DNA from: Profundicola sp048268105
GTDB lineage: Bacteria; Bacteroidota; Bacteroidia; Flavobacteriales; Weeksellaceae
NCBI GenBank assembly: GCA_048268105.1
Contig: JBLWWH010000014.1
Location: forward strand, 5,459-69,458
Direction: 5' to 3'
DNA: 64,000 bases
The notes under the pieces are model-generated. The model did no database searches, was not told the DNA's origin, and was given only the letters and a program-made list of their open reading frames with translations. The translations under genes and the position numbers were made by a program. Position 1 is the first letter of the stretch. The number at the start of each line of letters is the position of its first letter. Shown here piece by piece: positions 51,982 through 60,727 of this stretch.

Positions 51982-52556
51982 GATATTTCTTAATTCCTAT
52001 ACTTCTATTGCTCATAACCACATCTTGTAATCAAGGTGGATATATTGCTTTAAAAGATGCTGAAAGAGGAATGTTTCTAGACAGATCTAGAAAGGTTTCA
52101 ACCAATACATTTTTCGACAGACGTATGGAAAGCGAGCTTGAAAGTCAGCTTTCAAAAGATTGGTATATTGTAAATGAGGATATAGAATACGTTTATTTCG
52201 GTCAATTGATGAAACAAAATGGTTTCACGATGATCAACCCTTTTTATCGTGTAGATCGGATTAAACTTGATAGCTTGTTCCCTGGTTATAGAAGCATTGA
52301 AGGTAAACATATCAAAGCCAAGGTTTTTCAATCTTTTATTAAACCGGTTATTGAAGAGCATGTGATGAATAAATGTCCGCAAAGTTTCAATATTCAGTTT
52401 TCAAAAAGACAATATAAATTAACCAAAGAAGGCATCGCCGCTAGTGTAAAACTACGAGGCAAATGTTACGAAAAAAGAGTGATGAGAGCAGATATAGATG
52501 TTCTCCTCGACCCAGAAAGTTTAGAAGTGCTGGGTGAAAAAACTTCTATAAAATAA
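51978..52556 (+). CDS. Putative lipoprotein of unknown function
   Basis: A 192-residue protein with a lipoprotein signal peptide ending TTSC (Cys at residue 17), then NQGG. The mature part is mixed alpha/beta and contains WYIVNEDIEYVYFGQLMKQNGF and a basic C-terminus (SKRQYKLTKEGIAASVKLRGKCYEKR). I do not recognise the family. It overlaps the TerB-like gene by 4 nt and is 18 nt before the DUF937 gene, so the three form an operon. Confidence 0.8.
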   Translation: MRYFLIPILLLLITTSCNQGGYIALKDAERGMFLDRSRKVSTNTFFDRRMESELESQLSKDWYIVNEDIEYVYFGQLMKQNGFTMINPFYRVDRIKLDSLFPGYRSIEGKHIKAKVFQSFIKPVIEEHVMNKCPQSFNIQFSKRQYKLTKEGIAASVKLRGKCYEKRVMRADIDVLLDPESLEVLGEKTSIK

Positions 52557-52574
52557 CAACCTAAAATATTTATT

Positions 52575-53165
52575 ATGAATTTATTAGATTTAGTATCAGG
52601 TCCAGTAGGACAACAATTAATTGGAGGTTTAAGCAAACAAACAGGCGCGAGTGATTCAAGGGTTTCATCAGTGGTCTCTTTAGCTTTACCTTTCCTTTTG
52701 AGCCAAATGAATAAAAATGCTTCTACCCCAGAAGGTGCAGCTAATTTAGACCAGGCTTTAAACGAGCATCCTGGTTCTGTTTTAAACAACATCGATGGTT
52801 TGCTAAATAGCGGAAACATGGCAGATGGATTAGGAATACTTGGGCATGTTTTCGGTGATAAACAAAATCAAGTTGCGAAAAACATTGGTAAACAATCAGG
52901 TTTATCAACTGGTAAGGTATTGCAGATTCTTGCAACCTTAGCTCCTATTGTTATGGGCTTCTTAGGAAAAGAAAAACAAACTAATAACATCGACCAAAGT
53001 GGGATTTCGGGTTTATTAGGAGGTCTATTAGGTGGAATGCAACAAACCAATGGAACTGAATTAAGCATGATTGAAAAAATGTTAGATTCTAACGGAGATG
53101 GTAGCATCATGGATGAAGCTATGGATCTTGGATCTAAATTATTAGGAGGATTCTTCAAGAAATAA
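52575..53165 (+). CDS. DUF937 protein
   Basis: A 196-residue glycine-rich protein starting MNLLDLVSGPVGQQLIGGLSKQTG, the DUF937 signature, with repeated helical segments (VSSVVSLALPFLLSQMNKNAST, IGKQSGLSTGKVLQILATLAPIVMGFLGK) and a C-terminal DSNGDGSIMDEAMDLGSKLLGG. The DSNGDG loop followed by a helix looks like an EF-hand-type calcium site, also seen in other members. The role is unknown. It is the last gene of an operon closed by the terminator at 53187. Confidence 0.87.
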   Translation: MNLLDLVSGPVGQQLIGGLSKQTGASDSRVSSVVSLALPFLLSQMNKNASTPEGAANLDQALNEHPGSVLNNIDGLLNSGNMADGLGILGHVFGDKQNQVAKNIGKQSGLSTGKVLQILATLAPIVMGFLGKEKQTNNIDQSGISGLLGGLLGGMQQTNGTELSMIEKMLDSNGDGSIMDEAMDLGSKLLGGFFKK

Positions 53166-53186
53166 TCCTTTCTCAAAAGAAAATTT

Positions 53187-53214
53187 AAATACCCGATTTA
53201 TTGGGTATTTTTTT
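53187..53214 (+). terminator. Intrinsic terminator after the DUF937 gene
   Basis: The 8-bp stem AAATACCC (53187-53194) with GGGTATTT (53203-53210) has an 8-nt loop and a T-run. Confidence 0.82.
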
Positions 53215-53274
53215 GTGCTAAACTTTAGTTTTTATTTAACTAATTAATACCTTTAAACTTTAATTCAAATCTCG

Positions 53275-53892
53275 ATGAAGTATCTTGTTATATTAATTTT
53301 TTTAATATCTAGCTGCAAGCCTTTGAATAATGAGGCGCATAAGCAGGAAATAAAAGAATTTCAAACGGAGTTGAATAAGGAGTATTTGAACAAAGATGAA
53401 ACACCTCTAAGAGGTAAATTCTTTGCGAATTTTAAGCATCATCCCTTCTTCCCTATAAATCCTGAATATAGAGTTGAAGCAGCTTTCGAGAAAATATCAG
53501 ACGCTCGTCCATTTCAAATGCCCACCTCATCTGGTAAGACACAGACCTATTTAGCCTATGCTAAAGCGAGCTTTAAATTAGATGGAAAAAATCATAGTCT
53601 AACGATTTACCAAAATCAAACTATAAAAAATATGGAAGATTATAAAGATCACTTATTCTTACCATTTTATGATGAAACCAATGATGTAGAAACTTATGCA
53701 GGAGGAAGATATATTGATTTAAGTAAAACAAATTCAGATAAGATTATCATAGATTTCAATAAAGCCTATCAACCTTATTGTGCCTATAATTACTACGATT
53801 ATAGCTGCCCGATAGTTCCAACAGAAAATCGTTTAGACATTAGAATTCCAGCTGGAGTGAGGTATAACAAAGAAGAATTTATTCACGATTAA
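53275..53892 (+). CDS. DUF1684 lipoprotein
   Basis: A 205-residue lipoprotein with a signal peptide ending LISSC (Cys 14). The mature protein has the DUF1684 hallmarks: LFLPFYDETNDVETYAGGRYIDL, IDFNKAYQPYCAYN and CPIVPTENRLDIRIPAGV. Members are widespread and uncharacterised. It stands alone between the DUF937 operon and the ClC channel gene. Confidence in the family is high and in function nil. Confidence 0.88.
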   Translation: MKYLVILIFLISSCKPLNNEAHKQEIKEFQTELNKEYLNKDETPLRGKFFANFKHHPFFPINPEYRVEAAFEKISDARPFQMPTSSGKTQTYLAYAKASFKLDGKNHSLTIYQNQTIKNMEDYKDHLFLPFYDETNDVETYAGGRYIDLSKTNSDKIIIDFNKAYQPYCAYNYYDYSCPIVPTENRLDIRIPAGVRYNKEEFIHD

Positions 53893-53971
53893 TACAGATA
53901 ATATCTAAAATTCTCCAAAAAGTGATTTAAGCATTATTTATTCTAATTTTTAATACTAGTAAGATTAGCCT

Positions 53972-55240
53972 GTGAAATTAAAGCGAAGAAGGAAAATAGT
54001 CAAGTATTTAGATATTTTAGATCAACCTATCCGTTTCAATCCTTTCGTTTTTAGTCGGACCTTTTTGCTTTGGGCATTTTTGGGTTTATTAGGCGGACTC
54101 ATTGCGGGTGTATATTGGATTATCCTGATGTTTGTAACTCATAAATTGGAACTTTTTACAGGATGGATGGTAATTCCTGTTATGGCTACGTGTGGATTCC
54201 TAGCAGGACTTGTTATTCACTTCTTTGGGGATCCTGGTGAATTAAATTTAATTGTAAACAACATTAGATTTAATAAGGGAAAATTAAATCCCGAGAACAA
54301 TCCATCTATGGTGCTATCCTCCTTATTTTGTGTAGCAGCAGGAGGGAGTCTAGGTCCTGAAGCTCCTCTGGTTCAAGTAACGGGATCAACAGGAACTTGG
54401 TTGGGAAAGCTATTTAGACTTAAGGGTGAGGAATTACGGTCGATGAGCATCGCTGGAATGGCTTCGGGATTTACAGCATTATTTGGAGCGCCGTTGGGTG
54501 GAAGCTTATTTTCTTTAGAAATCCTACATCATAAGCACGCCGTTGAATATTATAAAGCTATCATACCTGCCTTTGTAGCCAGTTCTTTCAGTTATTTGAT
54601 TTTTGCTTTAATTATTCAATTAGGCTTGGGCCCAACTTGGGAACTATCTACATATGAATATTCAGGCATGTTTGATTTTGGTTATGCTGTTGTATTTGCC
54701 GTTTTGGGTGCAGCCATTGGTTGGCTATTTATATTTTGCACAAAGTTCTTTAAACTAATTTTTGAAAAAAGACCCCTACCTATCTATATCAAAACTTTAA
54801 TAGGTGGAGTTCTGTTGGGTATCATTGCCTTTTATTTTCCAATTACGCGATATTTCGGTCACCATGAGATAAACAATCTACTGCAGGGGAATTTCTCACT
54901 AGGTATGTTATTGGCTATTTTAATTTTTAAAATCATGGCTATTTCCATCACAGTTACTTCGGGTTGGCGAGGTGGTTTTATAATACCTCTATTCTTTGTC
55001 GGAGCTAGCTTGGGACTTATTCTTAATAAATTAATACCAAGTATAAATCTTTCTCTCGCTATTGTGAGTTGCATGGCTGCGGTAAATGCGAGCGTAACGC
55101 GTACCCCGATGAGCACAACGATTTTGCTTGCAACCCTGACTGGATTTGGACATTTTATTCCAATTTTATTTGCCAGTTTAACGGGTTATTTCTTAGCTCC
55201 AAGAATCCCTTTTATTGGTTCACAAATGGAAAAAGAATAA
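53972..55240 (+). CDS. Divergent ClC-family chloride channel/transporter
   Basis: A 422-residue membrane protein with about 10-12 helices, starting with GTG 53972. The gating motif GxEGP is present as GPEAP with E130. The first anion-binding motif GSGIP is not recognisable (the equivalent region reads GDPGELNLIVNNI), and the second is GFIIP. The proton glutamate of ClC exchangers (E203 in E. coli ClC) appears to be I184 after E183, a pattern closer to channels. The protein ends before a CBS pair, so it is the short form. Ion selectivity cannot be read from this sequence. Confidence 0.87.
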   Translation: MKLKRRRKIVKYLDILDQPIRFNPFVFSRTFLLWAFLGLLGGLIAGVYWIILMFVTHKLELFTGWMVIPVMATCGFLAGLVIHFFGDPGELNLIVNNIRFNKGKLNPENNPSMVLSSLFCVAAGGSLGPEAPLVQVTGSTGTWLGKLFRLKGEELRSMSIAGMASGFTALFGAPLGGSLFSLEILHHKHAVEYYKAIIPAFVASSFSYLIFALIIQLGLGPTWELSTYEYSGMFDFGYAVVFAVLGAAIGWLFIFCTKFFKLIFEKRPLPIYIKTLIGGVLLGIIAFYFPITRYFGHHEINNLLQGNFSLGMLLAILIFKIMAISITVTSGWRGGFIIPLFFVGASLGLILNKLIPSINLSLAIVSCMAAVNASVTRTPMSTTILLATLTGFGHFIPILFASLTGYFLAPRIPFIGSQMEKE

Positions 55241-55273
55241 TTATTAAATTTTAAAAATAAAATTATTATCCAT

Positions 55274-55301
55274 AAAAAAACTCCGCAAAGCATGCGGAGT
55301 T
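55274..55301 (-). terminator. Intrinsic terminator of the DUF4126 gene
   Basis: A 9-bp stem (AACTCCGCA 55279-55287 with TGCGGAGTT 55293-55301) followed on the minus strand by a T-run (55274-55280 as A's). It lies 18 nt after the stop of the DUF4126 gene and also faces the ClC gene. Confidence 0.85.
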
Positions 55302-55319
55302 CAATGTGTTTATTCTGCT

Positions 55320-55919
55320 CTAAATTTCGTTAGAAGCTCTTTTTCTTTTATTATTTAAGTATTTCCAACCTTTGAAAATATAGTAAAAAACTACTATAAC
55401 CAATACAAAAGCTAGAATTGGGAATACAATTGCTGTAACGCTCAGAATACCAGCCGCCGCCGTTTCTGTAGATGATACAAGGAAATTACCTGTTCCACCC
55501 GTTGTGGCTGTGGATGCCATACGAGCACTTGCTGCTGTACCTTTAACGGCAGCTGCCGTACCTCCACCCGCAATTATAGCCAACCCCCATTGTATAACTT
55601 CTGAACTCGCATCACCTAATGATAAAGCCATCAGCATGGTTCCCGCGATTCCTGCCAAAGGAATTGCAATAGAATCTAAAAGATTATCTATCCAGGGTAT
55701 GAAGTAAGCTCCAATTTCTACCAAAGTTGCTACACCCAAAGTAATGATAGCCGTCCAGCTACCTACCCAAGCCCATTCCTCATTGAGGTCAAATCCAAAT
55801 TTAGCAGCCAAACTCAGCGCAAAAAGTGGAAGAAACACACGAAAGCCCGCCGATGCAGCTAGCCCAATACCAAGGAAAAAAGCAATTAGCATTTGTCCAT
55901 TTTCTATTATAAAATCCAT
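55320..55919 (-). CDS. DUF4126 membrane protein
   Basis: A 199-residue integral membrane protein with five to six hydrophobic segments rich in Ala and Gly (FFLGIGLAASAGFRVFLPLFALSLAAKFG; AGIAGTMLMALSLGD; WGLAIIAGGGTAAAVKGTAASARMASTATTGGTGN). The Gly/Ala-rich stretch near residues 110-140 is typical of DUF4126. Function is unknown. It is divergent from rmuC with a 48-nt gap and has a strong terminator. Confidence 0.85.
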   Translation of the reverse strand: MDFIIENGQMLIAFFLGIGLAASAGFRVFLPLFALSLAAKFGFDLNEEWAWVGSWTAIITLGVATLVEIGAYFIPWIDNLLDSIAIPLAGIAGTMLMALSLGDASSEVIQWGLAIIAGGGTAAAVKGTAASARMASTATTGGTGNFLVSSTETAAAGILSVTAIVFPILAFVLVIVVFYYIFKGWKYLNNKRKRASNEI

Positions 55920-55967
55920 ATTATAGTCGTAAATTAGATTGATTTTTACATTATTTTAACAATTTTT

Positions 55968-57446
55968 ATGCCGAATCTTGCCGATACCTTTTGGATGCTG
56001 TTGATTGTTATCCTTTTAATGATTGTTGTTATCTATTTAGTCTTCATTCTTTTAAGGAATCAGTTTAATTCAAGATTAAATCAAATAAAAGATAGAGAAG
56101 ATTTACTGAAAGAAACTTTCAATGATTATAAACAAGCAACAGAGAAACAATTATTCAACCTAAATGCTACCATCGAAAGATTACAACAAGATAATTCTTT
56201 GATGGCGCAAGACATCACTTCTTTGTCTACGCTAAAAGAAAGTCTTGAGAACAGAATTGAAGAGTTCAAGACCGATATTACGGAGCTCAACAACCAGCGT
56301 TACGAAAGTGAATTACTTAAGAATGACTTACAAATATCCTTGACCAAAGCGAATTCAGAAAAACAAAATTTAACTAATAAACTAAATGAAGAGCGAGTTC
56401 ACTTAGAAGAATTAAATAAAAGATTCAGTATAGAATTTGAAAATTTAGCGCAAAGGATTTTAGATGAGAAATCAGAAAAGTTTGCCAAGCAAAACCAAGA
56501 GAACTTAAGTGTTCTTTTACATCCTTTGCAAGAAAGAATTCAAGGCTTTGAGAAACGTGTCGAAAATACGCACAAAGAAAGCATTGAACATGGCGCAAAA
56601 CTTCGTCAGCAAATCATTGGACTCAAGGAATTAAATGAACAAATGTCTATAGAGGCTAATAATCTGACACGTGCTTTGAAAGGTGAATCCAAAACACAAG
56701 GAAATTGGGGCGAGATGATTCTTGAATCTGTATTGGAGAAGTCTGGATTACAGAAAGACCAAGAGTATTTTGTGCAACAATCCTTTCAAACAGAGGACGG
56801 AAAAAGAGTTTTACCCGATGTGGTGATACATTTACCAGGGAATAAGAAAATCATCATTGACTCCAAGGTTTCGTTGACGGCTTATGAAAAATATGTCAAC
56901 TCAAGCGAAAATGATGAGCGTACACGATGGCAAAAAATGCATTACAGATCGATTGAGCGACACATCGATCAATTAAGCAACAAGAATTACCACAAACTCT
57001 ATGAAATGGATTCTTTGGATTTTGTGATGTTGTTTATTCCTATAGAAAGTGCATTTGCCCTTGCCTCACAAACTTCGCCTTCAATCTATCGCGATGCTTT
57101 TGAGAAAAATATTATTTTGGTTACTCCCACTACTCTATTGGCAGTTTTAAGGACTATTGATACCCTATGGCAAAATGAAAAACAGAAGAAAAATGCCATT
57201 GATATTGCAACGCAAGCAGGCTTATTATACGATACTTTCGCCAATTTATTAAATGAGTTGGTTAAAGTTGGAAATCAAATGGATACAGCAAAAGGCTCAT
57301 ATGATTCTGCCATGAAAAAACTCACTGGAAATAGAAATTTATTCAAGAATATTCAAAAACTTAAAAAATTAGGAGCAAAAGCTAGTAAACAGATAGACGA
57401 AAATATTCTTAAACACGTTGATTTAGATAATGACGAAGAAGATTAA
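55968..57446 (+). CDS. rmuC: DNA recombination protein RmuC
   Basis: A 492-residue protein with an N-terminal membrane anchor (residues 8-30, LLIVILLMIVVIYLVFILL) and a long coiled coil (about 35-195). The RmuC nuclease-like domain spans about 210-450, with TQGNWGEMILESVLEKSGL, LPDVVIHLPGNKKIIIDSKVSLTAYEKY (PD-(D/E)xK-like IIDSKV), and IPIESAFALA. It is thought to limit inversions by trimming DNA ends. The stop overlaps the next gene by 17 nt. Confidence 0.93.
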   Translation: MPNLADTFWMLLIVILLMIVVIYLVFILLRNQFNSRLNQIKDREDLLKETFNDYKQATEKQLFNLNATIERLQQDNSLMAQDITSLSTLKESLENRIEEFKTDITELNNQRYESELLKNDLQISLTKANSEKQNLTNKLNEERVHLEELNKRFSIEFENLAQRILDEKSEKFAKQNQENLSVLLHPLQERIQGFEKRVENTHKESIEHGAKLRQQIIGLKELNEQMSIEANNLTRALKGESKTQGNWGEMILESVLEKSGLQKDQEYFVQQSFQTEDGKRVLPDVVIHLPGNKKIIIDSKVSLTAYEKYVNSSENDERTRWQKMHYRSIERHIDQLSNKNYHKLYEMDSLDFVMLFIPIESAFALASQTSPSIYRDAFEKNIILVTPTTLLAVLRTIDTLWQNEKQKKNAIDIATQAGLLYDTFANLLNELVKVGNQMDTAKGSYDSAMKKLTGNRNLFKNIQKLKKLGAKASKQIDENILKHVDLDNDEED

Positions 57447-58092
57447 AGCTTTTCTGAAATACATAAGCATCACTTTCTTTACTGCTCTGGCTGTGCTATT
57501 AATAATTTTAGTAGGCAGCTATGAGTATATTAGCTACTCTACTCGAGATCAAATCACCCATGATATTCAAGAAATTGAACCTACTAAAGCAGCACTTGTA
57601 TTAGGTACTTCTAAATATGTTGTTGGTGGTGGAATAAATCGCTTTTTTAAATATAGAATGGAGGCCGCTAAAAGACTCTATGATGAAGGTAAAGTAAGAT
57701 TTATCATAGTTTCTGGTGATAACAGCGCAATGGAATATAATGAAACTCGAGATATGAAAAATTATCTTGTTCATCTAGGAGTCCCAGAAAGCGCTATCGT
57801 AGAGGACTTTGCCGGTTTCAGCACCTTAGATTCTGTCATTAGAGCTAAGGAAGTTTTTGGGCAAAAGAATATCATCATTGTTTCGCAGCCATTTCATAAT
57901 GAACGCGCCTTATTCATTGCAAAACATCATGACATGAACGCCATAGGATATAATGCCCAGGCTGTAAGAATTAAAAACTCTATGAAAACTCATTTTAGAG
58001 AATATTTGGCTAGGGTGAAATGTCTTTTAGATGTGTATTTATGGAAGACGATGCCCAAGTTTTATAAGCAAAAGGAACATACTTTAGATTAA
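57430..58092 (+). CDS. SanA/ElyC-like DUF218 membrane protein
   Basis: A 220-residue protein with an N-terminal helix (about residues 10-35) and a periplasmic DUF218 domain containing ALVLGTSKYVVGGGINRFFKYRMEAAKRLYDEGKVRFIIVSGDN and NIIIVSQPFHNERALFIAK. This matches the SanA (vancomycin high-temperature exclusion) branch of DUF218, which is tied to envelope integrity. Its ATG lies 17 nt inside the rmuC reading frame, so translation is coupled. An A/T-only inverted repeat with a T-run follows the stop. Confidence 0.86.
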   Translation: MTKKIKAFLKYISITFFTALAVLLIILVGSYEYISYSTRDQITHDIQEIEPTKAALVLGTSKYVVGGGINRFFKYRMEAAKRLYDEGKVRFIIVSGDNSAMEYNETRDMKNYLVHLGVPESAIVEDFAGFSTLDSVIRAKEVFGQKNIIIVSQPFHNERALFIAKHHDMNAIGYNAQAVRIKNSMKTHFREYLARVKCLLDVYLWKTMPKFYKQKEHTLD

Positions 58093-58112
58093 AAATTTAA
58101 ATTTTTTTTCAT

Positions 58113-58143
58113 TTGATATTAGGCAAGATTTCTGCTATCTTTG
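58113..58143 (+). promoter_or_regulatory. Promoter of the lipoprotein amylase operon
   Basis: TTG (58113-58115), a 20-nt spacer and TATCTTTG (58136-58143) match the Bacteroidota consensus; the ATG follows 30 nt later. Confidence 0.75.
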
Positions 58144-58172
58144 TAACCAATCAAAAATAAAACTCCAATATA

Positions 58173-59567
58173 ATGTTCAAACAGGCACTCATCCTTTCTT
58201 TTATCTCATTTACAACGCTTTTTACGGCATGTCAGAAACAAGAATCAGAAGTTATAGTTCAAGATCAAGAAAAAGATACCACCGTGGTAGAAAACTTAGA
58301 AATTCAACAGCCAGATTGGGCGAAAAATGCTGTGATTTATGAAGTAAATATTCGTCAGTATTCAGAGGAAGGTAGTTTTAATGCTGTAACCGAAGATTTG
58401 CAGCGCCTAAAAGACATGGGAATTGATATCATTTGGTTGATGCCCATCCACCCGATTGGAGAGAAAAATAAAAAAGGAAGTCTAGGGAGCTATTATGCCG
58501 TAAAGGATTATAAAGCTGTCAATCCTGAATTCGGAAATATGGAGGATTTCAAAGCTTTGGTAGACAAGGCACATGGATTGGAAATGAAAGTTATCATTGA
58601 TTGGGTAGCCAACCATTCTTCTCCAGACAACGTTTGGATAAAAGATAATTTAGATTATTACACTAAGGATAGCTTAGGAAATGCTCCTATCCCAACGATT
58701 GGTACTGATTGGTTGGATGTGGCTGACTTAAATTATGATAATAAAGATATGCGAGCAGCTATGCAAGATGCTATGATGTTTTGGGTTAAAGAAGCTAACA
58801 TCGATGGCTTTAGATGTGATGTTGCAGAAATGGTTCCCATGGATTTCTGGATTGATACAAGAAAAAAATTAGATGAGATCAAGCCTGTTTTTATGTTGGC
58901 TGAAGGTGCAGAACCTGAATTACATGATGCCTTTAACATGACATATGGTTGGCCATTAAAAGATATAATGGTAGATATCGCTGACAATAAAAAGAGTTTC
59001 AATGAAGTGATTAGCTACATTGAAGAAAGAAATAATAAATATAAAGCTAACGACATTATCATGTACTTCACAACGAATCATGATGAGAACTCTTGGAATT
59101 ATTTAGAAAGCGATAAGTTTGGATTAAATTTAAAGAATTACAATGCTCTAACCTACGTTATGGGTGGAATGCCTTTAATTTATAGTGGTCAGGAAGCAGG
59201 ATTTAAAAAACAATTGGAGTTTTTTGAAAAAGATCCAATCGATTGGGGTAATTATGAATATGCAGATTATTTCACAAATTTAATCTCGGTTTATAAAAAC
59301 AATCCTGCTCTATGGAATAATGGTGAGAGAGCTGAGCTTGAAGTATTAAAGGCTGAAAATCAAGGTTTACATTTTATAATTAAGAAAAACGATAACCTTA
59401 TTGCCGTTTTACAAAACTATTCAAAGCATTCTCAATATGTTTCAGAAATCTCATTGAATGGATTGAATGTCAAAACCAATTTAATTGATTCTACAGATAA
59501 TAATGTTTCTGAAAAAGGCTTAGAAATTCCAGCACACGCAACCATAATTATCGGGCAATCTAAATAA
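58173..59567 (+). CDS. Lipid-anchored GH13 alpha-amylase
   Basis: A 464-residue lipoprotein GH13 enzyme. The signal peptide ends TLFTAC (Cys 20), followed by QKQESE, an acidic stretch suited to surface export. The barrel starts near WAKNAVIYEVNIRQYS. Catalytic residues are D216 in GFRCDVAE, E244 in MLAEGAEPE, and D304 in TTNHDENSW; region I is DWVANH. It is shorter than the secreted amylase at 4244 and has no T9SS domain, so the two probably act at different sites (released and cell-attached). It is cotranscribed with the formyltransferase-like gene, whose ATG overlaps its stop by 1 nt. Confidence 0.93.
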   Translation: MFKQALILSFISFTTLFTACQKQESEVIVQDQEKDTTVVENLEIQQPDWAKNAVIYEVNIRQYSEEGSFNAVTEDLQRLKDMGIDIIWLMPIHPIGEKNKKGSLGSYYAVKDYKAVNPEFGNMEDFKALVDKAHGLEMKVIIDWVANHSSPDNVWIKDNLDYYTKDSLGNAPIPTIGTDWLDVADLNYDNKDMRAAMQDAMMFWVKEANIDGFRCDVAEMVPMDFWIDTRKKLDEIKPVFMLAEGAEPELHDAFNMTYGWPLKDIMVDIADNKKSFNEVISYIEERNNKYKANDIIMYFTTNHDENSWNYLESDKFGLNLKNYNALTYVMGGMPLIYSGQEAGFKKQLEFFEKDPIDWGNYEYADYFTNLISVYKNNPALWNNGERAELEVLKAENQGLHFIIKKNDNLIAVLQNYSKHSQYVSEISLNGLNVKTNLIDSTDNNVSEKGLEIPAHATIIIGQSK

Positions 59568-60265
59568 TGAAAAGAGATAAAATTGCAGTCATTACCTACG
59601 ACCATCCACATAGAAAAACACAGGACGTAGTTTTTGGATTAAAAGCTAGAGGATATCAAGATGTAAAGCTTTATGCTTTGCCTTTTGTGAAAAGAGAAAA
59701 TCCTTTTAAGCCAATTTATTCCCATCGCCCAAGTGAATGTCACGATATATATCCAGCGCAATTAGCTGCTAATTTTAATTATCAGTTTCAAAAGGTAGAA
59801 GTTATTGATTTGTTTGAGATATTTAATGTAACCAAGCCTAAGGCTATTCTAATTGCTGGGGCAGGTATTCTACCGGCAGAGTTGGTTTTAAATCACAAAT
59901 TAATCAATTCACATCCGGCATATTTGCCAGAAGTGCGCGGTTTAGATGCTTTAAAATGGGCTATTTTTAATAATAAACCGATTGGTGTTACATCTCACTA
60001 CGTAAACGAACAGGCCGATGCTGGTTTTATGATCGACCGTAGAATAGTTCCGATTTATGATAACGACACTTTTCATTCGCTTGCTTACAGACAATATCAT
60101 TTGGAAATCGATATGCTTATAGATAGCATTGAAATGATAAAAGAAAAAACAGCTTTTCCAGCTTTAGAAGAAAAAGGAGATGTTTATAAGCGAATGCCGA
60201 AATCAAAAGAAAAGGAGTTGTTAAATAATTTTGAAAACTACAAAAATAAATTTTCTACTCGCTAA
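59567..60265 (+). CDS. Formyltransferase-family protein
   Basis: A 232-residue protein with the formyltransferase fold. The catalytic triad positions are conserved: the Asn and His in LINSHPAYLPEVRGLDALKW and the Asp in VNEQADAGFMI. The N-terminus (KRDKIAVITYDHPHRKTQDVVFGLKARGY) is shorter than in methionyl-tRNA formyltransferase and the C-terminal tRNA-binding domain is missing. The substrate is therefore not Met-tRNA; a sugar or amino-acid amine is more likely. Its start overlaps the amylase stop by 1 nt. Confidence 0.8.
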   Translation: MKRDKIAVITYDHPHRKTQDVVFGLKARGYQDVKLYALPFVKRENPFKPIYSHRPSECHDIYPAQLAANFNYQFQKVEVIDLFEIFNVTKPKAILIAGAGILPAELVLNHKLINSHPAYLPEVRGLDALKWAIFNNKPIGVTSHYVNEQADAGFMIDRRIVPIYDNDTFHSLAYRQYHLEIDMLIDSIEMIKEKTAFPALEEKGDVYKRMPKSKEKELLNNFENYKNKFSTR

Positions 60266-60284
60266 GATTTTCTAATTTTACTGC

Positions 60285-60611
60285 GTGCAATTTTTGAAAA
60301 CAATCTTACTAAGTGTTTTTATAGGGTTTTACTTCCTGAGTATTACCCCAATGCACTTCTATGCGCATAGTCTAGACCACCAAGATACGAAGACTAACGC
60401 ATCGGATGATTGTACTTATATCAATCTTTTAAGCTTTGGACAAGGGAATTTTTTAAACCCTGAATCCTTTGAAATTATTCATTCCTTAGGAGATGAACTC
60501 ATCTCTAAAGAAATAATTGAAACGAAGAATAAATTAGTTTCATCTTATTTAGCTTTTCACTTCCATCTAAGAGCACCACCCCATTTGAGTTGTACATATC
60601 GAATTTCTTAA
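60285..60611 (+). CDS. Small exported protein upstream of a TonB-dependent receptor
   Basis: A 108-residue protein starting GTG, with a hydrophobic N-terminus (MQFLKTILLSVFIGFYFLSITP) that can be a signal or anchor. The rest contains scattered histidines (MHFYAHSLDHQD, AFHFHLRAPPH). I recognise no family. Small histidine-containing proteins of this type often precede metal-related TonB receptors in Bacteroidota, an impression from memory. A TAATTTTA element lies 4 nt before the GTG. Confidence 0.6.
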   Translation: MQFLKTILLSVFIGFYFLSITPMHFYAHSLDHQDTKTNASDDCTYINLLSFGQGNFLNPESFEIIHSLGDELISKEIIETKNKLVSSYLAFHFHLRAPPHLSCTYRIS

Positions 60612-60727
60612 GTTTATTCAAGGTATATAGCCATTCGCTATTCATCTACTTTGCTTTAACTACACGATTAATATAGCAGACATTAAGCCTTTAATAGTCT
60701 GGCAATTACAATTCAAAAACATATTTA

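Noticed and set aside
56400..57446. Annotating rmuC's coiled coil as an SMC-like ATPase
   Set aside because: No Walker motifs; the C-terminal part carries the RmuC domain instead.
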